From: an uncultured Lachnospiraceae bacterium
GTDB lineage: Bacteria; Bacillota; Clostridia; Lachnospirales; Lachnospiraceae
Direction: 5' to 3'
Length of the DNA stretch: 12,841 nt
NCBI GenBank assembly: GCA_947653315.1
Contig: CANTGP010000040.1
Coordinates: 1 to 12,841 of the forward strand
Positions 1 to 6,886 of this stretch are shown piece after piece. Positions within the stretch are counted from its first letter, which is position 1; each line of letters begins with the position of its first letter. The notes under the pieces are model-generated. The model saw nothing but the letters and a program-made list of their open reading frames with translations, had not been told where the DNA came from and ran no database searches. Made by a program: the position numbers and the translations under genes.

Positions 1-2
1 AA

Positions 3-59
3 AATACCTATATTACGGGACAGCAGTTAGTAGTGGACGGAGGATTGACAATCGTATGA
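3..59 (+). CDS. Short-chain dehydrogenase/reductase, C-terminal end only (partial)
   Basis: The first bases encode the tail of a protein ending ITGQQLVVDGGLTIV and a TGA at 57-59. The ITGQ-x-L-x-VDGG pattern is the well-known C-terminal signature of classical short-chain dehydrogenases of the FabG type, which use NAD(P)H to interconvert a ketone and an alcohol. The catalytic Ser-Tyr-Lys and the cofactor loop lie upstream, outside the window, so substrate and exact length are unknown. The stop overlaps the start of the cyclase gene as ATGA (56-59), which indicates translational coupling. In this setting it probably reduces or oxidises a sugar or cyclitol precursor of the glycan, which is inference. 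A fatty-acid role is not supported by the neighbours. Confidence 0.8.
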   Translation, partial: NTYITGQQLVVDGGLTIV

Positions 60-1129
60 ACATCGCATCATATAAAGGGGCGTACCGGGCGGATTTTTAT
101 TCGGACTTTTCGTTTACCGCCGAAGTGGCGCAACAGAGCCATAAGTTTTTTATCATTGACAAGAAGGTGTTTGGAATATACAGGGAAACGTTGTCCAAAC
201 TGGTGGGCAGTGATTTGTATTATCTGTTGGATGCCGTGGAAGAAAATAAAAATGTGGATAAAGCCTTGGAAATCATGGATCAAATGGTAAATATGCCTTC
301 TAAGAGAAATACCGTTTTGGTCGCAATCGGCGGCGGTATCGTACAGGATGTGGCGGCTTTTATTGCAAACGTGCTTTACCGGGGGATTCCATGGATTTTG
401 GTTCCGACTACGCTGCTAGCGCAGACGGACAGTTGTATCGGAAGCAAATCTTCTTTAAATTTCAGGGGATATAAAAATTTGCTGGGATATTTTTACCCGC
501 CGGACCGGATTTATATTAATACGGAATTCCTCCATACGCTGGAGCGGAAAGACTATTTCAGCGGTTTGGGCGAAATCATGAAATGCGCGCTTATGGCCGG
601 TTACGGGAGTTTCCGTGAAACCGCCGGAAACATGGAGGATGTTTTGGCCCATAAGGAAGATGCCTTGTTAAAGGAAATCCATAAGGCATTGGAATTTAAG
701 AGAAACGTTATCGAACAGGATGAATTTGACAGGGATTACCGGAATATCATGAACTTCGGGCATACGTTCGGCCATGCCCTGGAAAGCGTTTCCGGTTATG
801 CGGTTCCCCACGGGCAGGCGGTTTCTTACGGAATGATGATTGCAAACAGGATTTCCTGCCAAAGAGGATATATTTCACGGGAAATGTTACAGGAAATCGA
901 TACGGCAATTTGGAACATTGTCATGCCGGAACTGGTGTGCCGTGATTTTTTTGCGGAAGCCCTTTATCTGAATGCGATGAAAAAGGATAAAAAATATACG
1001 GGAGGGCAGCATACCTGTATTTTGTTTGACGGGGACGGTGTGGGAAAATACACGGATATCCGGGATGGTGAAATCATGGATGCGGCAGGCCGGGTAATGG
1101 AGGAAGCAGGAAAAAGGCTGGGAAAGTAA
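56..1129 (+). CDS. 3-dehydroquinate synthase-family sugar-phosphate cyclase
   Basis: This 357-residue protein has the length and core motifs of the AroB-type cyclases, which use NAD+ and a metal to turn a sugar phosphate into a carbocycle. Visible are the NAD-binding GGGIVQD (92-98), PTT near 117-119, GE-x-x-K (E173, K176), H-T-F-G-H (236-240) and H252-G253. E173, H236 and H252 correspond to the metal ligands of dehydroquinate synthase, so it is probably active. The family also includes 2-deoxy-scyllo-inosose synthase and sedoheptulose 7-phosphate cyclases. No other shikimate gene is near, and the neighbours are glycan genes, so a dedicated cyclitol or unusual-sugar role seems likelier than aromatic amino-acid synthesis, but the substrate cannot be read from the sequence. 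The start overlaps the preceding stop as ATGA; a GGAGG at 39-43 lies rather far upstream (12 bases), consistent with coupled translation. Confidence 0.88.
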   Translation: MNIASYKGAYRADFYSDFSFTAEVAQQSHKFFIIDKKVFGIYRETLSKLVGSDLYYLLDAVEENKNVDKALEIMDQMVNMPSKRNTVLVAIGGGIVQDVAAFIANVLYRGIPWILVPTTLLAQTDSCIGSKSSLNFRGYKNLLGYFYPPDRIYINTEFLHTLERKDYFSGLGEIMKCALMAGYGSFRETAGNMEDVLAHKEDALLKEIHKALEFKRNVIEQDEFDRDYRNIMNFGHTFGHALESVSGYAVPHGQAVSYGMMIANRISCQRGYISREMLQEIDTAIWNIVMPELVCRDFFAEALYLNAMKKDKKYTGGQHTCILFDGDGVGKYTDIRDGEIMDAAGRVMEEAGKRLGK

Positions 1130-1158
1130 CAAGGAAAAAACAAGGCAGGGAATAAACA

Positions 1159-2142
1159 ATGTTAAAGTCGTACGAGTATACGGAGCAGTCCTATTCCGGG
1201 ATGCATTTGCAGGATTATCTGCTGAGGGATAAGGAAATCGATATTGCCAAAAGATTCAGCGAAAAATACGGGCACAGGGGGACATGGACGGAAAACTGCC
1301 CGGTTTGCGGCAGACATGCGGGAAAGTATTTCTTTACGAAATGGAAAGTGGATTATTTGTACTGTAAGGAATGCGCAAGCATATATGCATCCTGCGACCA
1401 CGGGTTGGTAAAGCGCTACCAAAAGGAAGAAGAACTGCTTGACTTAAGGAGAAGCAGCGTATTCCAGGAGGAAATTACCAAACGGAGGATGGAGCGGTGG
1501 AAGGAGTTTTTGGAGTGGATGCAGATACGTGCCTTCCGTTTCCTCGGACGAAACAAGGGGCTGGCAATTGCCGATATCGGAAACCGTTACCGTGATTACG
1601 TGAAACTCATACGGGAATCGGAACTTTGCGGCGCGTACCGGCTGGTGGATTCCATATTGGAGGGGATGGACGGTTTGGATACCGGAACGGAAAACATGGA
1701 AAAAGGGCAGGCGGATTTGGTTTTTTATTTTGACCGGATGCAGCAGGAAACGGCCCTTAAGGAAAGATTGTCCGGTATTTCCGAATGGCTGGGAAAGAGC
1801 GGGCTGCTGGTATTGGAGACGCGGGCAGGCAGCGGTTTTGACATATTGACGCTTAAGGAGCATAACCGGAAAATATATCCCTATGAACATGTCGTTCTGC
1901 CGTCCGTGCGCGGGTTGGTTCATCTGTTGGAAGAAAATAATTTCCGTGTCCTGGAAATCACGACACCCGGTGTCATGGATGTCCATTATGTGATGGAAGC
2001 AAAGAACCTGTTGGACGATTCCGGTTTGTTCGTGAAATTCCTGATGGAAGCGGATGATTCCGTATTACAGGAATTCCAGCGTTTTCTGCAAAAGAACGGT
2101 ATGAGTTCTTTTGTCAGGGTAATCGCGGCAAAGGAGAACTGA
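1159..2142 (+). CDS. Zinc-ribbon protein with a degenerate class I methyltransferase fold
   Basis: This 327-residue protein starts with about 45 residues of no clear identity, then a four-cysteine zinc ribbon (C47, C50, C69, C72), a charged linker, and a region resembling class I SAM-dependent methyltransferases of polysaccharide clusters. The late part, with SGFD near 225 and a TPG-x-x-D motif near 270, is the pattern remembered from that family. The expected SAM-binding loop D-x-G-x-G-x-G is replaced by DIGNRYRDY (139-147), so the glycine-rich turn is missing and catalysis is doubtful. It may have become a structural or regulatory partner, or it may be a divergent active enzyme. A CAGGGA ribosome site lies 7 bases before the ATG. 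It follows the cyclase by 29 bases and precedes the oxidoreductase by one base, so it belongs to the same operon. The family call is moderately sure; the function is unknown. Confidence 0.65.
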   Translation: MLKSYEYTEQSYSGMHLQDYLLRDKEIDIAKRFSEKYGHRGTWTENCPVCGRHAGKYFFTKWKVDYLYCKECASIYASCDHGLVKRYQKEEELLDLRRSSVFQEEITKRRMERWKEFLEWMQIRAFRFLGRNKGLAIADIGNRYRDYVKLIRESELCGAYRLVDSILEGMDGLDTGTENMEKGQADLVFYFDRMQQETALKERLSGISEWLGKSGLLVLETRAGSGFDILTLKEHNRKIYPYEHVVLPSVRGLVHLLEENNFRVLEITTPGVMDVHYVMEAKNLLDDSGLFVKFLMEADDSVLQEFQRFLQKNGMSSFVRVIAAKEN

Positions 2143-2143
2143 T

Positions 2144-3172
2144 ATGCAAAAAAAGATTCGTACGGTGATTATAGGAATGGGAAGGATGGGAAGGACGCGC
2201 TATGAGGCCATGCGCAGACATGGCGGATTTGAAATAACGGCGGTATGCGATTCCCGTATGTCCCTGTTGGAGCGCTACCCGGAACATGTATATACCGAAT
2301 GGAAAAGGTGTATTGACGGGGAACAGCCGCAGACAGTGGTGGTCTGCACCGTGAATGCGGTAATACCGGATATCGTGTGTTATGCGCTGGAAAGGGGATG
2401 CCATGTCTTTGCCGAAAAACCGCCGGGGAGATGTGCCGGGGATGCTTTGCGGATGAAAGCGTGCCTTGGGAAGAACGGGGGGCAGGTATTAAAATTCGGA
2501 TTTAACCACAGATACCACTATTCCATTATGGAGGCGAAATCATTAATCGATTCCGGTTTTTTGGGTGAAGTGGTGGCGGCAAGGGGAGTTTACGGAAAAG
2601 CGGCGGATTTAAACCGTCAGGAATGGCGCAACAATGTGGAACTTTCGGGCGGCGGAATCTTAATCGACCAGGGGATTCATATGCTGGACCTTTTAAGGTA
2701 CTTTGTGGGGGATTTTACGGATATCGACGGCTTTACCGATCATTTGGTCTGGAAAGAGAGCGTGGGGGAGGATACGGCTTTTGCGACGATGCGCACGGCG
2801 GACGGGAAAGTTGCGGTATTCCATTCCAGCGCAATCCAGTGGAAACACAAATTTGATTTGGACTTAATCTGCACCAATGGGTATATCGCGCTCAACGGCC
2901 TTTTGACATCCACGAAAAGTTATGGGGAGGAACGGATTACTTATTATAAAAAGGATTTGGAAAGAAAGAACGGAAAAATAGGAAACCCGAAAGAGTATAC
3001 GATGTGCTTTGACCAGGATGATTCCTGGAGTTATGAAATGGATGAATTTTACGGGGCGCTGACCGGGAAAGGCGGCATAAAAAACGGGACGGTGGACGAT
3101 GCGGTGGCGGTTATGAGGCTCATCGATACCATTTACGGAAAAAAGAACGGAATCGGGGCAGGAGTTGTATGA
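2144..3172 (+). CDS. Gfo/Idh/MocA-family NAD(P)-dependent oxidoreductase
   Basis: This 342-residue protein is of normal length for the family. The N-terminal Rossmann domain has GMGRMG at 11-16. The family's E-K-P motif is at 91-93, with K92 as the conserved lysine. GGGILIDQGIHMLDLL (from about 171) carries the D175 and H179 that usually sit at the substrate site. Such enzymes oxidise or reduce hydroxyl groups of sugars, nucleotide sugars or inositols, so an inositol- or amino-sugar-type substrate is possible but not shown. The ATG is set by AAGGAG at 2131-2136 with a 7-base spacer and lies one base after the upstream stop. The stop overlaps the next start as ATGA (3169-3172). It probably works with the cyclase and the upstream dehydrogenase in making a precursor, judging by position only. 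There is no sign of truncation. Confidence 0.9.
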   Translation: MQKKIRTVIIGMGRMGRTRYEAMRRHGGFEITAVCDSRMSLLERYPEHVYTEWKRCIDGEQPQTVVVCTVNAVIPDIVCYALERGCHVFAEKPPGRCAGDALRMKACLGKNGGQVLKFGFNHRYHYSIMEAKSLIDSGFLGEVVAARGVYGKAADLNRQEWRNNVELSGGGILIDQGIHMLDLLRYFVGDFTDIDGFTDHLVWKESVGEDTAFATMRTADGKVAVFHSSAIQWKHKFDLDLICTNGYIALNGLLTSTKSYGEERITYYKKDLERKNGKIGNPKEYTMCFDQDDSWSYEMDEFYGALTGKGGIKNGTVDDAVAVMRLIDTIYGKKNGIGAGVV

Positions 3173-5247
3173 AGGAGAAGCAGCATTCCATTGCGGTGTA
3201 CGGTTTGGGAAATTCCACAAAAGAAATCCTGAAGCGGGCAGGGAACCATGTGCATATCGTGGGGTTGCTGGACGGATACCGGACGGAGGGGGAGATGTAC
3301 GGAATGCCCATTCTGTCCATGGAAGAACTTCCGGCAAGGAACGTTACCGCTGTTTTGGTGGCGGCAAGACCCGCTTCCAAAAGGATTATTGTAAACCGTA
3401 TTGCGGGATTTTGTAAGGCGCACGGGATTAAAATCATTGATGCGGAGGGGAACGAATTGTCCGTCCGGGCGGCAGGAAGTCCCGTTTCTTTTACGGCAGG
3501 GACGGACCGGCGGGAGATCATGGATAAAATGGACGCCCATGAAGTGATTAGTTTTGATGTTTTTGAAACGCTTTTGATGCGCAGGACGCTGTATCCTTCC
3601 GATGTCTTTGAAATGGTAGAGAGGATGGGAATGACAAGGATGCCGTCTTTTGCGAAAGAAAGACAGGTCGCGGAATGGGAGCTTGGCAGGAAAGCGGCTC
3701 TTTTGGGACGGATTCCGGGATTGGATGAGATATACGGGTATTTGGCGGAAAAAAACGGCCTGACCGCTGCGGAAACGGAACGGTTAAAGAGGGCGGAACT
3801 GGAAGTGGAAAAACGGCTTGCGGAACCGAGGAGGGAAATATGCGGACTGCTGCGGTATGCCGTGGAACAGGGGAAAAAGGTGTACCTGGTATCCGATATG
3901 TACCTGTCCGCGGAACAAATCGGGGAACTGTTGAAAAAATGCGGGATTACGGGATATGAAAAAATATTGGTCTCCTGTGAATGCGGGACGGGAAAGGAAG
4001 GGGCGCTTTTTTCGTTTTTGCGCGAAGAAGTGGGAACGGCGTCCGTGCTGCATCTCGGCGACAGCAAAGAAGCGGATGCGGAAGCGCCCGCCCGGTACGG
4101 GATGGACGGAATCCTGCTCCCAAATGCGCTTGATTTATTTGAAAAGAGCGGGCTTTCAGGGAAACTGGACAGACAGGATACGCTGGAGGAGAGGGTAAAG
4201 CTGGGAATGTTTCTGGCAAGGTTTTTTAACAGTCCTTTTCTGTCGGATACGGGGCGCAGGGCGGTGCGGGAGCCGGAGGATTTGGGTTATCTGCTCTTTG
4301 CGTCGATGCTTACGGATTTTACGGTTTGGCTTTGGCAGAGGGTGAAGGAAAGCGGGGAGAAAACCGTTCTGTTCGGGGCGAGGGACGGCTTTCTCATCCG
4401 CCAGATGTTTGACGTGCTGCAGGAAAAGGCCGGACATGCGGCGGAGGGCCTTTATTTCTTAACGTCAAGAACCAGTGCGGTGTTTGCCGGAATCCGTAAG
4501 GAAGAAGATGTGGATGATGCAGTGGGCATGGGTTTTGGCGGTTCCCGTAAGGAAATGCTCCGGACGAGGTTTTTACTGACGGAGGAAGAAATGGAAAAGT
4601 GCGGGGGAGAAGCGGCAAAAGAGAAGTCACTGATTTTGGAAAAAGCGGATGAAAAAAGGATGAATTACCTGACTTATGTCAGGAAACTGGGATTGGAAAA
4701 GGGGAAAAAGGCATTTTTTGATTTCGTGTCCACGGGGACATGTCAGCTCGCATTGGAAAAGCTGTTTGGGGAGAAGATGCAGGGATATTATTTTATGCGG
4801 CTCATGGAAGCGGGAAGCGGAGGGGAAAAGAAGCAACTGCGGATTCACGGATTTTACCCTTCCCCGTCAAGGGAAAAGCCGGAAGGAATTTACGGGGACT
4901 ACTTAATCCTGGAAAACATCCTGACTTCCCCGGACCCGTCTTTGCAGGAATTTGACAGGGACGGCAGACCGGTATACCTGCCGGAGCACAGGTCAGAGGG
5001 GGAACTTTCTTTTTTGGGGAAAGTCCATGCGGGAATTCTGTCGTATTTCCGGGAGTATTTGGATTTGTGGGAAAGCGGGGCGGCAGGGAGGACGTTTGCC
5101 TGGGAAGGACTGACGGGGAGCAGGGAACTGTCGGAGATGATGCTTGGATTGGTGCATGGGATTCCGGTGGAAAATGAGGTTTTCCTTGGAATGGAATGGA
5201 CGGATTCTTTTTATGGGAGGAAAGCGGGTATCCGGGAGTTGCTTTGA
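3169..5247 (+). CDS. Rossmann-module/HAD-superfamily protein of glycan clusters
   Basis: This 692-residue protein has three parts. Residues 8-97 form a Rossmann-like module (G-L-G at 12-14, Asp35 turn, hydrophobic strand near 61-66). Residues about 125-315 are a HAD domain: motif I SFDVFETLL with D130, motif II VSDMYLS with S242, motif III K276, and motif IV GDS with D298 and D303. The two residues after D130 are V and F, so the acid/base Asp typical of HAD phosphatases is absent; haloacid dehalogenases and phosphonatases also lack it. Residues about 340-692 contain an ARDGFL motif and TSRTSA, as in the large HAD proteins (COG5610-like, from memory) found in polysaccharide loci, whose reaction is unknown to me. 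The start overlaps the previous stop (ATGA) behind AGGAG with a 4-base spacer. It is probably cytoplasmic; no signal peptide or membrane segment was seen. The HAD call is firm, the role uncertain. Confidence 0.85.
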   Translation: MKEKQHSIAVYGLGNSTKEILKRAGNHVHIVGLLDGYRTEGEMYGMPILSMEELPARNVTAVLVAARPASKRIIVNRIAGFCKAHGIKIIDAEGNELSVRAAGSPVSFTAGTDRREIMDKMDAHEVISFDVFETLLMRRTLYPSDVFEMVERMGMTRMPSFAKERQVAEWELGRKAALLGRIPGLDEIYGYLAEKNGLTAAETERLKRAELEVEKRLAEPRREICGLLRYAVEQGKKVYLVSDMYLSAEQIGELLKKCGITGYEKILVSCECGTGKEGALFSFLREEVGTASVLHLGDSKEADAEAPARYGMDGILLPNALDLFEKSGLSGKLDRQDTLEERVKLGMFLARFFNSPFLSDTGRRAVREPEDLGYLLFASMLTDFTVWLWQRVKESGEKTVLFGARDGFLIRQMFDVLQEKAGHAAEGLYFLTSRTSAVFAGIRKEEDVDDAVGMGFGGSRKEMLRTRFLLTEEEMEKCGGEAAKEKSLILEKADEKRMNYLTYVRKLGLEKGKKAFFDFVSTGTCQLALEKLFGEKMQGYYFMRLMEAGSGGEKKQLRIHGFYPSPSREKPEGIYGDYLILENILTSPDPSLQEFDRDGRPVYLPEHRSEGELSFLGKVHAGILSYFREYLDLWESGAAGRTFAWEGLTGSRELSEMMLGLVHGIPVENEVFLGMEWTDSFYGRKAGIRELL

Positions 5248-5259
5248 GCACGGCGGAAA

Positions 5260-5265
5260 GGAAGG
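5260..5265 (+). promoter_or_regulatory. Ribosome binding site that bears on the KPHP-gene start
   Basis: GGAAGG lies 14 bases before ATG 5280 and 8 bases before an in-frame GTG at 5274. The spacing fits the GTG better, whereas ATG is the commoner start codon. A TTG at 5244, behind GGGAG at 5234-5238 and overlapping the previous stop, is a third option. The three differ by at most 12 residues and do not change the domain content. Confidence 0.45.
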
Positions 5266-5279
5266 CGGTGATTGTGCGG

Positions 5280-6872
5280 ATGGAATGGACAGGAAAAGAA
5301 CTGGCGGTATGGGGAAGCGGGAACATCGGTATGCAGGTCATGAATGCCGGAAGGGAAATAAGTCCTGTGTATTTTATCGATAACGATGCGCAAAAATGCG
5401 GCAAGACGCTGTGCGGCAGGAAAATCATCCATCCGTCCCAAATATCCGACTGGCAGGGGATTTTTGTCCTTGTGGCCCTGGACCATTATGCACCGGTAAG
5501 GAAGCAGTTGATGCAGGCCGGTTTAAAGGAAGGCGAGGATTTTCTTTGGTACAGGGAGTGGCTCTTTGAAAAGAAAGAGGAGGAACTTTTGGAGGAAGAA
5601 GAACGGTTTCTGCAAAACGTAAGGGAAACGGAGCATTATATGGGAAGCAAACTGATTTTTTCGGATTTTCTTGCGTTTGATAAGGGTGTCTGTGATTTTG
5701 TAAACCGTTGGAAGGCGCGGGAACCGAATCTTGTCCTGTGTTCGGAAGCCGGGTGGCTTAGCGGAACTGCGGCAAGGGAAAAGCTGGAGATTCCCGTGGT
5801 GGAGCTGCCGGATCTTTTGTCGCATAACCAATACCTGAAAAAGAATGACGCCGGGACCGGAAATAGGGAAAAAGAGGAATACGTGCAATCCAAAACGTAT
5901 TTGTCGGAAGCGGCATTGAACCTGCGGCTTGGGTACCCGGATATGGCGGAAAAATATGAGTATACCGTATGCTTTTGTGCGGACCGGGTTATCAGGGAAA
6001 TCATCCGCTGTTGGAAGCCTTCCCAAATAATTTTATGGAATGCCTTTTATGCGTTCCATTTTATCATCCGGCATATCTGCATGGAAAAAGGCGTTTCCGT
6101 CAGGTATATGGAGTTTGGCAATATTCCGGGAACCATTGTGGTAGAGGGGACCGGGCAGATGGGGGAAAGTTACCCGGCAAGGTATCCGCAGGAATTTTTG
6201 GAACTGCCGGTATCGGAGGGGGAGTACGCGGGGGCGGAACGTCTGATCCGGGATTTAAGAATCCAAAGACTGAACCGGAACGTACAGCCCCGCAATGACT
6301 TGCAGGCAGCGGTAAGGGGAAAAATGGCGGAGGGAAAACCGGTTATTTTTTATGCGGGGCAGAATGATAATGCGTCCGGAATGCAGCCTTATACGGAAAA
6401 TACAAGGAAATTCCATTCGCCTGTTTTTACAAGCAGTGATGAAGCAGCCGTGTATTTGGCACGGTTATGCAGGGAGATGGGCTGGAACTTTATTTACAAA
6501 CCGCATCCCATGATGGCAGCGTGGTGCTGTATCGGTACACTGCCCGGAAATGCGGCCGTTGTGGACCAAGTGGATATTAATGATTTAATTGATTTTTCGG
6601 ATGTAGTGGTGACGGTTCTTTCTACGGTAAGCTATATTGCCCTGATCCGGGAAAAACCCGTGGTAATGCTGGGTTATACGCAGCTTAAGGGGAAAGGGTG
6701 TACGTATGAGGCGTTTCGGGAAGAAATCATTGGGGAGCAAATCCGGAATGCCTTGGAGAACGGAGCCAAAGACTTATGGAAACGGAAACACCATTTTGCC
6801 GTACATACCGCGCAGATGCAGAAATATTACGGGAATCCGTATAGGCAGGGGGAGAGCGCGGAGTTGGGATAA
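5280..6872 (+). CDS. Rossmann-module/GT-B capsule-polysaccharide-type transferase (KPHP)
   Basis: Taken from ATG 5280 the protein is 530 residues. Residues 6-97 are the Rossmann-like module: G12-S-G14, the DNDA turn at 34-37, and a second hydrophobic strand near 60-66. A glutamate-rich helix follows. The C-terminal half resembles capsule polysaccharide proteins of the KpsC/KpsS and CDP-glycerol transferase type. It has FIYKPHP (H409), a strand of V residues leading to LSTVSY (447-452) and EKPVVMLG (458-465), the usual nucleotide-sugar-side motifs of GT-B folds. It is probably a cytoplasmic glycosyl or glycerol-phosphate transferase; donor and acceptor are unknown. The start is uncertain. An ATG at 5196 lies 52 bases inside the upstream gene without a good ribosome site. 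TTG 5244 overlaps the upstream stop (TTGA) behind GGGAG, and GTG 5274 sits 8 bases after GGAAGG. I chose 5280 because ATG is favoured and the module begins there. Confidence 0.72.
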   Translation: MEWTGKELAVWGSGNIGMQVMNAGREISPVYFIDNDAQKCGKTLCGRKIIHPSQISDWQGIFVLVALDHYAPVRKQLMQAGLKEGEDFLWYREWLFEKKEEELLEEEERFLQNVRETEHYMGSKLIFSDFLAFDKGVCDFVNRWKAREPNLVLCSEAGWLSGTAAREKLEIPVVELPDLLSHNQYLKKNDAGTGNREKEEYVQSKTYLSEAALNLRLGYPDMAEKYEYTVCFCADRVIREIIRCWKPSQIILWNAFYAFHFIIRHICMEKGVSVRYMEFGNIPGTIVVEGTGQMGESYPARYPQEFLELPVSEGEYAGAERLIRDLRIQRLNRNVQPRNDLQAAVRGKMAEGKPVIFYAGQNDNASGMQPYTENTRKFHSPVFTSSDEAAVYLARLCREMGWNFIYKPHPMMAAWCCIGTLPGNAAVVDQVDINDLIDFSDVVVTVLSTVSYIALIREKPVVMLGYTQLKGKGCTYEAFREEIIGEQIRNALENGAKDLWKRKHHFAVHTAQMQKYYGNPYRQGESAELG

Positions 6873-6873
6873 G

Positions 6874-6878
6874 AGGAG
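6874..6878 (+). promoter_or_regulatory. Ribosome binding site deciding the GT4-gene start
   Basis: AGGAG is 8 bases before ATG 6887 and 5 bases before the adjacent in-frame GTG 6884, which favours the ATG. The site lies just after the upstream TAA (6870-6872), so the gene has its own ribosome entry. Confidence 0.6.
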
Positions 6879-6886
6879 CGGATGTG

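Noticed and set aside
56..1129. Housekeeping aroB of the shikimate pathway
   Set aside because: The fold and motifs fit, but there is no other aromatic biosynthesis gene and it is coupled to an SDR in a glycan operon, so only the family name is used.
3120..4067. Long open frame on the minus strand (315 codons)
   Set aside because: It lies wholly opposite well-supported genes, encodes a low-complexity Ser/Pro/Phe-rich sequence without motifs, and follows from the purine-rich coding strand.
5196..5279. Upstream ATG as the start of the KPHP gene
   Set aside because: It would overlap the previous gene by 52 bases, has no convincing ribosome site, and adds residues before the module that the other copies do not have.
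4802..5428. Minus-strand open frame of 208 codons spanning the HAD/KPHP gene junction
   Set aside because: It is a proline- and serine-rich shadow frame with no motif; both sense genes across it are supported by domain motifs.
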